From contig OY540817.1 of NCBI GenBank assembly GCA_961205875.1, positions 11,381,001 through 11,445,000 of the forward strand: a DNA stretch of 64,000 bases. The letters run 5' to 3'. Shown here in pieces: positions 11,459 through 23,826 of this stretch. The notes under the pieces were generated by a model that did not search any database, had not been told where the DNA came from, and saw nothing but the letters and a program-made list of their open reading frames with translations. The DNA comes from Sialis fuliginosa (lineage: Eukaryota; Arthropoda; Insecta; Megaloptera; Sialidae). Both the position numbers and the translations under genes were made by a program. Each line of letters opens with the position of its first letter. Position 1 is the first letter of the stretch.

Positions 11459-11700
11459 CCCACCGTTAGAAGTTAGACGCATGGATTACATACATAAACT
11501 ACTCTTTTAAAAACTGTTACAACTAATACCATATTTACACACGCGCCCTTTTGAGTAGCTGTTAAAAACACTTCCTTGTATTTTCTTAGTTAGTTAGTTG
11601 AAGTGTTTTAGTGCGATATCGTAAGTTATAGCGAATCAAATACAGTGTTTAAAAGAGTGGCTTACGCAATACGCATGTAATCTGTGCGCCTAACGGAGGG
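11459..11700. mobile_element. 242-bp piggyBac-like MITE (TTAA)
   Basis: Runs from CCCACCGTTAG to CTAACGGAGGG and is flanked by TTAA on both sides (11,455-11,458 and 11,701-11,704). Terminal CCC...GGG next to TTAA is characteristic of piggyBac-type elements. The inverted similarity continues inward ('gattacat' against 'atgtaatc'). Confidence 0.75.
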
Positions 11701-11704
11701 TTAA

Positions 11705-12340
11705 AAGTATAAGTAATAAATTAAAGCAAAAAAAAGAAGATTTTCTGAAAATCTTAGGGTGGTGTAACCCCTTAATATATTTGCATGTGGCATCGGTTTT
11801 ATTATGATTTAAGGCCCATTAATTAACTGTAGAGTAACTTAACTCTTCAATACAATAAATACATTTCATTAAATAAGAAATAAATAATTTACTTAAAATA
11901 AAATAAAGATTTTTTATCACATGAAATTGTGTCTCTACTACTGTACTAGACCAGATCACAACAATAATACGTCGAGAGCTAGTCGGCTATGGAACTTTCT
12001 CTACGTTCGTTGGTTATTGATATTCTGAAGGACGAATTCTATCTGGGTTAGTTATGAGATTGTTTTTAATTGTTGTTTCAAGTTCTGTAAACAGAAGCTT
12101 GATATGTGCCTACATATACATATAAGTACTTACTACTACATATTTACATTGTACGTATATTCTATATGAAAACCAAACATTGTATATGATTTGATTTATT
12201 TAGAAATCAAACAAAAATTGTAACCGGAATTTAATATGATTTTCAAAAATGTATTTTTGTTTAATATGTACACACTAGGTAAATTGAGAGACAGATCAGT
12301 ATTTTGGAAAAAATGTAATTGCATTAACATTTTTATATGA
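11705..12340. other. AT-rich DNA, nothing recognised
   Basis: No exon, inverted-repeat element or tandem array was found. There is a short GC-richer patch at 11,945-12,050 without an open frame of note. Confidence 0.4.
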
Positions 12341-12344
12341 AAAA

Positions 12345-12715
12345 ATTTTTAAGAAAAAAATAAAACCGACTAATAACAAAAATTAATAAAAATAAATAAT
12401 AATAAATAAATATAACCCTAATAAATACTTAAGAATATATAATAATTTTTCAGTTTTTTAAACTCAGTTTTAATTTTTTCTTAAAAAGTTTATTTTTATT
12501 TTTTATTGGCGTATCTTTGAAGTCCATAGTCAGATTCTGATAAAATTTTTTATGGGACTACCTAGGGAATATACTCTTTCAAACAAATAAAAAAATGTCA
12601 AAATCGGCGCATATTTGTCGGAGTTATGCCCGAACGTACATAGCTAAAAATGTATACAGCCGAATTGAAAACCTCCTCATTTTTTGAAGTCGATTAAAAA
12701 TATAGTAAAACGCCA
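12345..12715. repeat. 'accgacttcaaaaa'-type dispersed repeat
   Basis: Shares 'tctttgaagtccatagtcag', 'atactctttcaaac' and 'cggagttatgcccgaac' with 58.2-58.76 kb. This family is widespread in Lepidoptera as I know it. The class is not determined. Confidence 0.55.
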
Positions 12716-12809
12716 AGTGAAATGCAGTAATTTTTACAATGTTAGCAAAATTTTCAATATTATCTGAATTACTTATTATTTATAATACCTATATATGTAG
12801 TTATATATA

Positions 12810-13108
12810 AAAACAAACTTATTGTCTAAACGTCAAAATTTATTCAAGAAAAGGTAATCGCAAGCTTTCGATTCACAGAATCATCGTCAGGCTATTAATA
12901 AAGATATAAATGTGAGAACGATGTTGTTATCTCAATTATCACATGAATATTATTGAGATAACAACATCGTTCTCACATTTATATCTTTATTAATAGCCTG
13001 ACGATGATTCTGTGAATCGAAAGCTTGCGATTACCTTTTCTTGAATAAGTTTTGACGTTTAGACAAGTTTATTTTTATTTATATTTAACGTTACTACTAT
13101 TATATTAT
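12810..13108. mobile_element. Near-perfect hairpin insertion with 16-bp target duplication
   Basis: Arms 12,824-12,936 and 12,952-13,064 are 113-nt reverse complements with a single mismatch, separated by a 15-nt loop. The whole insert is flanked by a perfect 16-bp direct repeat, 'tatgtagttatatata' (12,794-12,809 and 13,109-13,124). The right side ends in an AT-rich tail with 'actactattatattatt'. A duplication this long is typical of retroelement insertion rather than cut-and-paste transposons. Each arm contains 'cctgacgatgattctg' followed by 'gaatcgaaagc', a stem-plus-GAAA style I associate loosely with Penelope-like elements. The near identity suggests a young insertion. Confidence 0.8.
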
Positions 13109-13124
13109 TATGTAGTTATATATA

Positions 13125-13880
13125 CAGAACGGAAGAAAGAAACATAATATTATGCCAGTATTATTTATTTATTTTATATAGATAAGTATAATGAGTTTTT
13201 CTCCGACTGAAATTATAAAATCTTCAATAGACATTATATTCTCATAAAAAAGCATAGAGGTGTTAACGCTTGATATTCTATATACGAAGACAATGGCTAT
13301 ATATTTTATTTTCTGTAATAAAATTAAACCATTAAACGATAATAAAATGTAATCAGAATGTACATAGATTTAAAATTATAATGGGTTTCGCTACAAGCAA
13401 AAGAAGAAAATGAATTATGCGAGGAATTTACAAAAGCAATGTAAATAAAAAGTAAGCGTACAGTTATGATGATATACATAAATATATTAGATAAAATATT
13501 AATACACGTTTCTCTGAAATTGGATAATCTAATGAAGTAAAAATATTTTTCATATTCATGTGAACACAATAAACGTATTTCAGAATACTTATTAATTTTT
13601 TTTGCGTCATACTCGTACCAATTTATGTATTGTGTAGGTATAATTTTCTACCAAAATTTATATTTTTGTAATGTTTTATCGTCGACAAAACGGAAAACCG
13701 ATTCTTGTTTTGTTTTGACCCTAAATTTAAATTATTATACACTGAAACAGTATTTCGCAAACTTTTTAGCACCTCTAATTAGTTCTACTTTTCAGTGATT
13801 TTTGCAAATTTATTTAAAAACCGCTATTGCACTTTTCCCCAATATATAGATTTTTATAAACGGCGGAATTAAAGCTTGAA
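13125..13880. other. AT-rich DNA, no gene seen
   Basis: An 81-codon minus-strand frame (13,324-13,569) has low-complexity composition and no splice or start context. No repeat ends were found. Confidence 0.4.
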
Positions 13881-13884
13881 TTTA

Positions 13885-14225
13885 TTCATATATATTATAA
13901 AGCTCAACGTCTCTCTGTATGTCTGTCTGTTTGTCTGTCCGTTTGTGCTCTTATTACTCGAGAACCACTTATCCGATTTACGTGTTTTTTTTTAACTCAT
14001 AAATATGTTCTTTACCCAGGTTTTAGTATATATTTTGTTACGTTAGGTAACATAAGGAATAAGCAGTGACGATAATAGTAAATCAAGTCGAAAAAAAAGT
14101 AAATATCTATGCGAGATAAGAGGTTTTATTTCCCCTAAAACCTCCACTATCGTGGTATTTTTCCTGCCGGATCAAATGAAATTAATTATAACCTTCCATA
14201 CGTAACAGTGGGTGAAGCTAGTATC
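13885..14225. repeat. Interspersed repeat with CTGT run
   Basis: Contains 'ctgtatgtctgtctgtttg', then 'atattttgttacgttaggta' and 'gacgataatagtaaatcaag', and ends 'gtgggtgaagctagta'. 51.99-52.10 kb repeats the same internal block. Confidence 0.6.
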
Positions 14226-14229
14226 ATAT

Positions 14230-14740
14230 TAAAGTTTAAAATTATACTGTCATCCAAGATCTATAAGTATACCAAACAGTTAAAAAGCTTAACAGGAAGT
14301 GAATGAAATTAGTTTATTTATTTTTAGAAATAACACAAATTTTTGGTTGTCTGAGCACCGTCTTCCGTACACTAGAGTACCATGGCACTTACGTTTTCAC
14401 CCGGATTCTCAGGGTTTGTATACTGTTTCTCCGGGTTCAGGGTTTCAAGGTCGTCAAAAATAGAGCAGGGGGCGCAAAAGTGCAGATTAGGATAATAAAT
14501 GTTTAATACATTTAATTAAAATAAAAACGATAAAAAGAGTCTTCATTTATACTTAAGTGTTTACAAAAACAAATATCTGATCACCCTAAGTCGGCACCCA
14601 GTTTGTGAATCTCTTTTTGATTATGTTAGAACCCAAAGAAAATATTGTAACATTGATGCCTGGTTTTAATAAACATAAACACAGTATTTAGAAACTACAG
14701 TTTGTTTACTGAAAGCGGACATGAGTTTAGTAAACATTTA
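14230..14740. other. Intergenic or intronic DNA next to SAPCD2 exon 2
   Basis: A GC-richer run at 14,340-14,480 ends 'agcagggggcgcaaaagtgc'. It resembles 54.31-54.34 kb ('gagcagggggcacttataag') and is probably repeat-derived. The final SAPCD2 exon was looked for here and not found. Confidence 0.35.
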
Positions 14741-14746
14741 ACTGAC

Positions 14747-14980
14747 CTCTGTAAGTAAATGGTTCTGTTGCTTGAGCCTCGCGACGAGCGCCGGCGGGCC
14801 GGTGCTATGTGGGTGTGCGAGCGCCAGGCCCGTAGGCGCCGCGCACACTGCCAGGTTCATGTGCAGTGGAAGACCGCCCCGCTCCCAGCTGTCCGTCAGC
14901 GTGGCAAGCTGTCGGTTCACCTCGAACACCCGAGCGCGCTGTAGCTCCAGACGTTCCTGCTGCGCTTCGCTCCACGCCTC
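14747..14980 (-). CDS. SAPCD2: SAPCD2-like gene, second coding exon
   Basis: An internal exon of 234 nt (78 codons, phase 0 at both ends). The acceptor 'tatcgcag' precedes 14,980 and the donor GTCAGT follows 14,747. It encodes a mostly helical stretch: EAWSEAQQERLELQRARVFE, then VNRQLATL, PLHMNLAV, and a closing RLKQQNHLLTE. Family knowledge: SAPCD2 proteins follow their coiled coil with a similar helical region ending near a 'QNxLLTxE' motif and a final short coiled segment. The GC content is far above the surrounding DNA, supporting a real exon. The protein does not end here, because the frame continues past the donor only to a TAA in the intron. The last exon was not found between 1 and 14,746 and may lie outside the window. 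Confidence 0.85.
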
Positions 14981-15216
14981 CTGCGATATGCAAAACATAC
15001 ACATATTACAATTTTGGAATGAATTTTATATTATCTGACTGCTGATATAATACTCGAAATGCATTCAAGGTCTTATGGAGTAGTTGAACTAATTTTAAAT
15101 AAATAATATGAGTAATATTCCTATACATTGAAATTAGCCCTCGATTTGGCTCTTAATTTAGTCTGATATACCATCATAATAATGTTAAAATTTCTCATCT
15201 TTACAAAATGAAAATA

Positions 15217-15738
15217 AGGTACTGGCACGAATCTTGGATTATACCCCAGTGTTGGACCCTTGTTTAATTAAATGTATTAATTAGGAATATATAATCATAA
15301 TCTTTATAGACTTCTCTAAAACAGCCTAATTTGATGATAATCGGACAATGGATGTCAAAATGGTAGACATTTAAACTAATTATTAGTGTAATCTATTTAT
15401 TAATTATTAAATTATCACAGCATCTGTTTTACATTGTTTCAAATTTTACGATTCTTTATTTTATAACTTTCGTGAAGTAGTACTTATTAGCAAGTGTCTA
15501 TCATTGGATGGTCATTATAGGTTTTATTTTATCCATTACTGGAAAAAAAACATAAACAAAATAAAAGGCTAACATTCAAAAAATACTTTATTTGCGGAAT
15601 TTGGTAATTAAATTGATTTAAAAAAAGGCACTTGTTTTATTAGTAACATGAGTTCACGAGAATTACAAAAAGAAGTCCATCAATCCCAAAAAACAGTATA
15701 CTTTGCTCTTAAAGCGGTCAAGACTGCTGTCAATACCT
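15217..15738. mobile_element. TA-flanked 'AGGTACTGGCACC' MITE, inverted copy
   Basis: Begins 'taaggtactggcacgaatct' and ends in the degenerate inverted form '...aagactgctgtcaatacctta'. The interior ('tcaccatgagttcacgag'-like, 'aaaacagtatac', 'gatgataatcgg') matches the copies at 20.5, 36.9, 42.4 and 43.6 kb in reverse orientation. Confidence 0.7.
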
Positions 15739-16161
15739 TATAATCTTATTTCGTAAATAATTTTTAGAGAGGAATTAAATGTAAGGCGACATAAGTAAAG
15801 GTATAAATAATGTAGAGTATTATAACATATTTAAGCTATTTTCTATAGGAACTAATAATAATAAAGCACTAGAAAATATTTGGGAAAGTACTTAATACAA
15901 AAAAATATCAAATACATCGAAATTAAGATATGTATATGTTTTGATAATCATAAAAATAAAAATAACATTTAAAGTATAAATAAAATGGAAACAAAATGGC
16001 CGTGTATTATTTTGCTTTGAGTATAATAGAAAACTTAGAGTCTTGAGCCAGACCTGACTAAAAATAAAAAAGTTTTTCAAATACCATACGATTTATACCA
16101 ACACCATAGGTTATTATTGAAAAAATAAATAGTTTAATTAAAGTAGGTATAATTGACCCAA

Positions 16162-16388
16162 TGTCGGGTATTATAAAGAATTTGCTTTAGAGCAAAAGCT
16201 ATGTTGACACTATCTGCGAGGTGTTAAATCGTTATGATTTTTTTCGGAATTTTAGATCAATGGTAATAAATGCACAATAATGTAAATGCTAAGCATTCTA
16301 TATCCTTTTGCTCTTATATCGCTGTCATTTATGTTTAATACCTCGGAGATAGCTTTTGCTCCCGAGAAAATTCTTTATATACTGGACA
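16162..16388. mobile_element. 227-bp TGTCSGGTATTATAAAG MITE, subtype b
   Basis: The ends TGTCGGGTATTATAAAGAAT and the inverted ATTCTTTATATACTGGACA carry over 45 bp of inverted similarity, including 'gagcaaaagct' and its complement. Related to the 34.6 kb family at the ends but different inside; a second subtype b copy is at 17,123. A target duplication is not clear. Confidence 0.65.
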
Positions 16389-17122
16389 TTTTAATGATTT
16401 TTGTGCATGGACAATTTTTCAGCTATTCACCAAAACAATTGTAAAATTTTATGTAGATATTAAAAGAATTTTCTTACTTTATAGTTTTAACTTATAACAA
16501 TTGATTTGTTTTGATGAAGTGCTTATTTTGTTACTTGAACAATAAAATGTAATTTTAAAATACACAATTATATTAGATTAGTTAAATTATAGACATTTAA
16601 AAACCTTAGTTAACATACATACAATAAAAATCAGTTTATTTTCTTCTGTACCCTTTCCATCATATTATTTTTATGTCAATTTTTAATCACTGTGTTTTTA
16701 TATTTTTTATGACGACTAAACATTATTTTTGAACGAGACGCTATTTTGCTCATAAAAAACGTGATAAAACAAAGTTTATTAGAAGCATTTGTGTGCTAAA
16801 ACAAAAGCTGGAATAATAAAATATTAATTAATTAAAGAATAAAAAGATTAATATTTTTAATGTAAGTATATTGATGCGAAATACTTATTGTTTTTATTAT
16901 ATTTATTGTTATTATAAACTACAATAATAGATCTTAAGTTTAATCTAAGAAAATTAAAATATCTATTTGTAGAAAATCATTTTTTATTTATTGTTCGAAA
17001 TATAAATTTTTTGAAATAAAATAAATAAAAAATAATAATATTATATCTATAATATGTACATTTTTATATTACAAATATTGTCTGTATGACTGTTTGTTCT
17101 GTATTAAAATGTAAAAAACTGA

Positions 17123-17275
17123 TGTCCGATATTATAAAGAATTTGCTTGAGTGCAAATACAAATTAGCCTCCAGCTAACGCTATCTGCTAGGTGTCAAAT
17201 TGTTATGAAATTGTTCGATATTTTAAGTGGTAATAAATGTATAATAATGTAAATGAGTAAATGCTGTGTATTTTA
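17123..17275. mobile_element. Broken subtype b MITE
   Basis: Starts TGTCCGATATTATAAAGAAT and follows the 16,162 copy for ~150 bp ('gctatctgctaggtgtcaaa', 'ggtaataaatgtataataat'). The right terminal repeat is missing. Confidence 0.6.
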
Positions 17276-17849
17276 TGAGGTACATTTGGCAGCATTTATT
17301 TTAAGTCGCTGATTATACTTATCATAATAGGTAATTTCATTTCTGCGTGTGTAATTTTTGGAGACACCAAATCATTAATTCTTGGCATTTACAAAATTTA
17401 AATACGTATTTGAGATTTAAATTTTAAACCACTATGATATTGGGAACGCTTAAATTACTTGTACAACTTAAAATAAAACAAATTAGAAAAAAAACTGTTA
17501 ATTATTACGAAAATGTATTGCTAATGTTTATTCAACCAACCCACAACATACCATAATATATTCTAAAATTTCTGTAAATATCTGTTCACGTACGTGCTAT
17601 GTATGAATCAGTCTTCTGATATGTCTAGAATTTAACCGTGGAAACGACTGGCAGCAATAACTTTTATTTGTTCCGTTTATAACATGTCCAGATCAATTCT
17701 TTTTGGTTCAATGATTCTTGTTTACACAATGAACTAATACTAATATTAAAATAGAAACATTATTATGTATTATTATTATGAAATTTAGATAGTGGCATAA
17801 TTATACCCCCACCCTCCAGATTTTTTGAGATCCAGCTCGTACCCTAGAG

Positions 17850-17960
17850 CAGTGGTTTCCAAACTTTATGTTACTACGCCTTCCTTTAGAAAAATCTAAT
17901 ATTACCCACCCCTATTTTTAAAATAATAAAGACGCGTTTTAAAAAATTATAAAATGAATT
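17850..17960. mobile_element. Left end of a hAT-like element
   Basis: 'cagtggtttccaaacttta' is a typical hAT terminus. The following 'acgccttcctttagaaaaat' is shared with 34,397-34,420. The matching right end was not identified. Confidence 0.5.
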
Positions 17961-18394
17961 AATACAAAAAACATCTGCCAAGTAAATGCACAGTGCTTCC
18001 TCGTGCTAAATTAAAAAATAATAAATAATAAAAGATAATTAATTATTGAACAATTTCAATAAAAACCGATAAAGTGCGCAGATAAATTGTTTAGAATTGG
18101 TTTTTTTATACAATTTTACTAAAAAATATTAGTTCGAAATTTTTCTTAAGACGCGCCTGATTATTTTTTCGTATATTTTTAATTTTTTGACAATATAATT
18201 TCAATCTGAATCTAAATTTATGCAAACGTCAAAATGACATTTAAAACGTCAAAATGACAGTTAATATATAAAAAAAACACGATTTTTTAAAATAAATTGA
18301 GATAAATCTTTGTAAGGGAATATTTTGTAACAAATGTTGTAGACCTATATTATAGGAAATGTAATGCTCTACAAAAAATATTCTATAAAATTTT

Positions 18395-18735
18395 CACGTA
18401 ACGTGTCGTTCTTGAGATATCTTGAAAAAATAAATATTTTGGGATGTAACCCCTTCCACTTACACACGACTTTGAAATGGGAACGTCCTCAAGCCAGACC
18501 CAACCATCCGACCAAGTTTCAATAATATTGGTTCAGTGGTTCAAGAGTTATGCGTGTGACAAGGATTCAGGGGACAGACGGACGGACGGACAAACAGACA
18601 GACAGACACGGAACGCAAAGTATTTGTCTTAACGTGAAACGGAAAGATCAATTTAAAATTTTGAAATCGGAGAATATTTTTTTTGTCTCAATCTAAAACG
18701 ATCACAAAGCTTCTCGTATCTTCGATATTGCGAGG
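18395..18735 (+). repeat. Dispersed repeat R, longest copy
   Basis: Runs from 'gtcgttcttgagatatcttg' through a GGAC/CAGA microsatellite (about 18,575-18,608) to 'cttcgatattgcgagga'. Shorter or inverted copies are at 5.9, 52.8 and 55.7 kb. It is non-coding. Confidence 0.65.
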
Positions 18736-18954
18736 AAAAAAAAACGTTGTTGATAGATGAATGTACTTGTTTATTAGCACAAACTTCATTAAATCTATTT
18801 CTTGTAATAATAGAACAAAAAAAATCAATAGTTTGATATAAATTAATAAATCCAAAATCCATTTCAACAAAAAAAAACAATTAGGTATACATACATAAAA
18901 AAAGTCGCGTGGGCATTCAGGTATTATACTAATGTATAGCTACGTATGTTTACT

Positions 18955-19140
18955 TTCTGTTCATTGATACCATAATTGTGGAGCATTTGTCAAACAGACG
19001 AAGGTTTGTGCAATACACATAGAGAGAGCGTGCGTGCGTTTTTTGTCTCGCCTCTTCTGTTCCGGTTATTGTTGTACATCCGCTGATTTGTTTCGGTGTT
19101 ATTGTTGGTTACGTCCACGGATATTGGCTACATTTTACAT
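18955..19140. promoter_or_regulatory. GC-richer island, possible promoter
   Basis: A 185-bp stretch with 'gagagagcgtgcgtgcg', 'tctgttccggttattg' and 'ggttacgtccacgg' stands out from the AT-rich intron. It has no frame and no repeat ends. It could be an intronic enhancer or alternative start; the evidence is weak. Confidence 0.15.
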
Positions 19141-20487
19141 TATTGTTTGGTTAGTTATGGTCTGTTAACGGGGTGCTTTAACACGGACTAATTTTAAATA
19201 GTATATTCTATTATTTTCAGCTATGATAAAATTTAAAAAATAATAGCGCCAAATACTAGATTTTCAAAAAAAAAGACAAAGAGGCACAACAGACACTGTG
19301 ACGCAACTATTAACGTATAACCATACTATTAATTATTGTTTTTTTGCTATAGAAAATATGTAATATTAATTATTAATTAAATCGAAGATATGTATGTATG
19401 TACAAAATACTATGAAAATTAGTTTAATTATATAATAATAATTATTATTGGCATTTTTCGCTATTTGTTCATTATAAAAACTCAAATATCTCGGCTCTTA
19501 TGCGAGGTAAATTTTCCTTCTTGAATCTTTACACTCTGGTATGATTTTTCTCACAGGCATTGGCGTCGCTAGGGGGGGGAAATCGAGAGTGTATCCCCCC
19601 CCCCCCAAAGTCGTTTTATACGAAATTTAATTTACAATGTCTATATTTATTTATTTACAATCCTCATTTGCTACTTAAGTACGCATTTATAGTATTTTTT
19701 TAAATTTTGTTAAAAAGAAATTGATATGTTAATTAAACAAGATGACTGACAATTTCTGTAAAAACTATAAAGAAAATTAAAAGAATATTTCAACATTTTA
19801 TTAAAATGTATTTTATATTATATTAATGTATCTATTTAATTAAAGTGAAACTTTTACAAGTCGAAAATAACTTAATCTTTCTGTTTGCATTGATTCAAAT
19901 TCCAGAAGTTTGACTGTATACATACTTAATATCTGCTTATAATTATGTATACTTAATAAAGTCATTTTACTATAATTTCATTCTTCTTCAAACACAATAC
20001 AAAAATACTTCTGTGAGAACATTTGAAATGATTGTTACAATTATTTCTCGTCTATAGTTGACATAAAATTATTTAAATAGTCATTATCCAATGTATAACA
20101 ATCAACCTAATTAATTAAATAAATAATTAAAATTAATTAAATGACAATGGAAATTGAAATATTTTTACGCACTCGAAAATAACTTAAACAATGGATCACG
20201 TTAAATTACAATCGTTTAATTAAAAATAAATTAAAATAGTAGTTGTACAAGCTGAACGCATTTCGTATACAATCTAAGGCTCCGGTATCATTTAACATCA
20301 TTAAAGAAATGTACAGGGTGTGTCGCAAGCATTCAGTTGGAAAATAAAAACATATAAATTGAATTTATTCAATTGGGATAAATTAAGTACATACTACTAC
20401 GATTATCAGAGCCTACTTATGAACAGGAGCATAAAGTGCTAGCTGAGGGCTTTGTTAAGACAGAGGCCTCGTGAATTTAATGAGCTC

Positions 20488-20934
20488 CTTTTTTAAATTA
20501 TCATGAACTCATGTTACTTATAACAAGTACCCCTTTATTAATTTGTGTATGTTTTTTTTCCAGTAATATATAAAGTAAAACAAGAAATGGGCACCCAGTG
20601 GCCAGTGATGGACACTTGCTAATTATTACAAAATGATAAGTACTACGACACAAGAATTATAAAATAAAAAATCGTTTTTGAAACAATATAAATAAGATGT
20701 TATGCTAATATAATAATTAATAAATACATTACACTAATAATTAGTTTAAATGCCCACCATTTTGATATCCATTGACCGATTGTCGTCAAATTAAGGTGTT
20801 TTACAGTTAAGTGTCTATAGATTATGATTCAGTAATGGCAGTGATCAAATATCAACAAATATTTATAATTTAGAACATTTAATTAAACAAGAATCCAACA
20901 CTGGGGTAAGATCCAAGACTGGTGTAAGTACCTA
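20488..20934. mobile_element. Partial 'AGGTACTGGCACC' MITE
   Basis: The interior 'aaattatcatgaactcatgt' and the right end 'ccaagactggtgtaagtacc' match the 36,883 copy. The left terminal repeat is lost. Confidence 0.6.
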
Positions 20935-22657
20935 TAATACTAAAAAATCTCTTAAACGTATTTTCACGACAGTATTAACCTTTGAAATATTTCCGTTAAT
21001 ACCTAAACTAAAGTTATAAGAACTATTAAACTATAAAATAAGTTTCATAGATTAAAATAATAAAATAGATCTATTCTCAGAAAACGAGTATCTGCTTTTA
21101 AATTTCATCTTTATGATTAAAAATAGTAATTTTAATGTAAATAAACATTAACGGTTATTGTACCTGTCGCGTTTCTTTAACTCAAAGCAATAAACTACCT
21201 ATTATGTGTTTTATATGTCTAGACGTGTATATATTTATCCCTGTTTTAAATAAAAAAAGTTCTGGTCAAACAGGTAAACGAAAAGCTAATTTGAAATATG
21301 TTAGTGTTTAGAATATTGTGATTTCTACGAGAATTGAATTAGTAAATTCATTGCTACTCTGGTGCAATCCGCCATTAGATAATACAAAATTTCTACATCA
21401 AAGTGTCCACTTAATTGGATTGTTTCTTTTTAAATTAATTTACCGTCTATCATTTGAAAAAATGACATTTTTTAAGACATATTTTACCTTTCTTGGAAGT
21501 GAAATATTTCTTTATATTTCAATTTTCAATCAATTTATTTCAAAATATTTCATTGTTAACATGTTACAAAAATCATCTATTTGTTCGACAAAATATATTA
21601 AAGAAACGTGATCATAGTGACCTAAATTAATAAAATATTGAAACCGTAAATTATAGAATTCTGTATTCCATGGCTAGGCACTATGTTTTTATATACCTAA
21701 ATGACAGTTGTATGCTGTGACATCAAAGAAACAAAATACAACTTGATAAAGATTCTTTTTAGTCTTTTGATGTTAAATCTTAGGTTTTCATAAAATATTA
21801 ACAGCTACGATACTGCTCAGAAAAATTATCTAACTATTGGTGAAAACCGCATTGAAATCGGTTCAATAATTCCCGAGTCTATAAGCCTTATACAAACGAA
21901 CATTTATTTTTTATATTTTATATTGATGATAGATATTGATTTTCGAAAAAGGAGCCAATAATAAGTACAAAAGGCGATGTTGATTGTCTGGTTATGCTCC
22001 TTTACACGGTATCTAGTGAGTAATTTGTTTGTTTATTTTATTTCTTACAATCTTAAATGTTAAATAATTCAAATCGTGTATTTAACTGTTCTAGATGCAT
22101 AACCAAAAATGTAGTTAACACCAATACATATCGTTGAACAAAAACAAAATACTTTTTTATTATTATTCTATTGAAGTGTTCCGCACCTCGCCCATTTTAT
22201 CAGCAAATAAATATTTGTTCAACGAAAATACACCTCATATATGCAGTTATAAATTTTAACCAGGTTGTCATTAGTAATCAATAGTTTGAAATCGATCGAA
22301 GTTTAAATACATATAACCTTTAAATAAATTGGTAAATTATACGTTACAGTATTTGATTTTTTTGTTCTTATTTTTACCCCAATAAAATAACTTTAAAGCG
22401 GTATTTTAGGGATGGGCTAGTACGTATTTTCTAACTTCTCTCTTTTTATAGTATTTTTGGAGAGAAAAGTCTAATCAATAAGAATATTAGTTAGATTTGG
22501 CGGAGCCTCTCAAAATCGATATAATTTTTTGTTATTTTTTAACGATAGCAATATTTTTTGAAGGACAGTGAGCTTTTTTATCAAATCAAATTTGTTTACA
22601 GCACCCTAAAATACGACAGAACAAAACGGTCAAGTGCGTGTTTGGCACGTACATGAT

Positions 22658-23148
22658 AGGGTTCCGTAACCATTCCCACTACGATTTATAAAAATAGTTA
22701 TTTCAAAATTTTTTATAAACTATTTTTGCTATAGTGTTATAATTTATAATTTTCATTGAAAGTAGGTATTAATTAAAAAGCTAAATTCTAGATTTTTTCA
22801 AATTTTTTGCATCGATAATTAAGAAATTAGAGGGTGGGGAGGGGGCACTCTGATAACGACTTTATACCGTGACTGGAAGTTAAAATCAAAAGGTCCTAAA
22901 ACATGTTTTGTTGCATTTTAGGAGACCTACTCAATGGGATAAGTGAAACAAAAATTTTTGAGTACATTTTTCAGTATTTTTTTCAATAATCTCAACATTT
23001 CTGTTTTTGGGTCATCAATCTACGTCCTTGTACAAAATTTCATTTTAATAGGTATATAATTGAGAAAATGGGAGGGCTGTGATATACATACAGACAGACA
23101 GACGGGCAGAGCGAAACTATAAAAGTTCTTGGTTTTCTACGGAACCCT
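22658..23148. mobile_element. 491-bp element with AGGGTTCCGTA ends
   Basis: The inverted termini AGGGTTCCGTA and TACGGAACCCT are flanked by T and A. An internal CAGA run and 'gcagagcgaaactataaaag' precede the right end. I recognise this terminus as frequent in Lepidoptera. A rearranged reversed relative lies at 35.75-36.31 kb. Confidence 0.65.
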
Positions 23149-23826
23149 AAAAACATAGTGCGGTTAAGTGTGGACCTGTGGTATTAATTCATTTTGAATT
23201 TGAATAAAATTTCAAGTAGATATCTTCTGTATTTAGTTATTCATACAATATTATGTATTAATTTATGTTGAAAAATTTGCTAAAAAAATGTTTTTAAATT
23301 TTTTTTTCAAAACTGCTCAATGGATTTTTAAAATTTTTATAGAAAAACACTCGAAACACATCCAAGAATCACCCCAATGAAAAAAATTTCAACTGCAAAA
23401 ACATTTTATTAAAAGTCGTCATTTGAACACCGTGTATAAACTATCGAAACCTGCTTAATCAAGCACATATTTCAGTTTCAACTAATTTATAGAGATTATC
23501 AAATTAACTATAGTTACTATTCATTACGCAAACTAATCAGGTTGGCCAAGCTGACAAGACTAATGAGTTTACCTAAACACTGTAGGTCAGTCGTTAAAAA
23601 GGGTCTAATAATACAATTAGAATAACTGTGAAAATTGTTAATGCACAACCTGCAATAATGCCAACAGGTTTTCACATATAACCTTTATTGGTCAGCTGAT
23701 GTTTACAGTTACACACACGCACGCACACATGCACACATTCCATAAAAAGATGTGTCTTGCAGAGTGACACATGTATGACAATAAGTTACAATGTACATGT
23801 ATCATATACATAACATATACGTCGTA

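Noticed and set aside
12875-12912. Possible hammerhead ribozyme core in the hairpin arms (CTGACGA, stem, GAAA)
   Set aside because: The register does not give a proper core with G12 and a paired 10.1-11.1 together, and no cleavage-site stem I or III could be fitted.
14759-15038. Three frames overlapping SAPCD2 exon 2
   Set aside because: Antisense or alternate-frame readings of a GC-rich exon; the minus-strand frame with matching splice phases explains the sequence.
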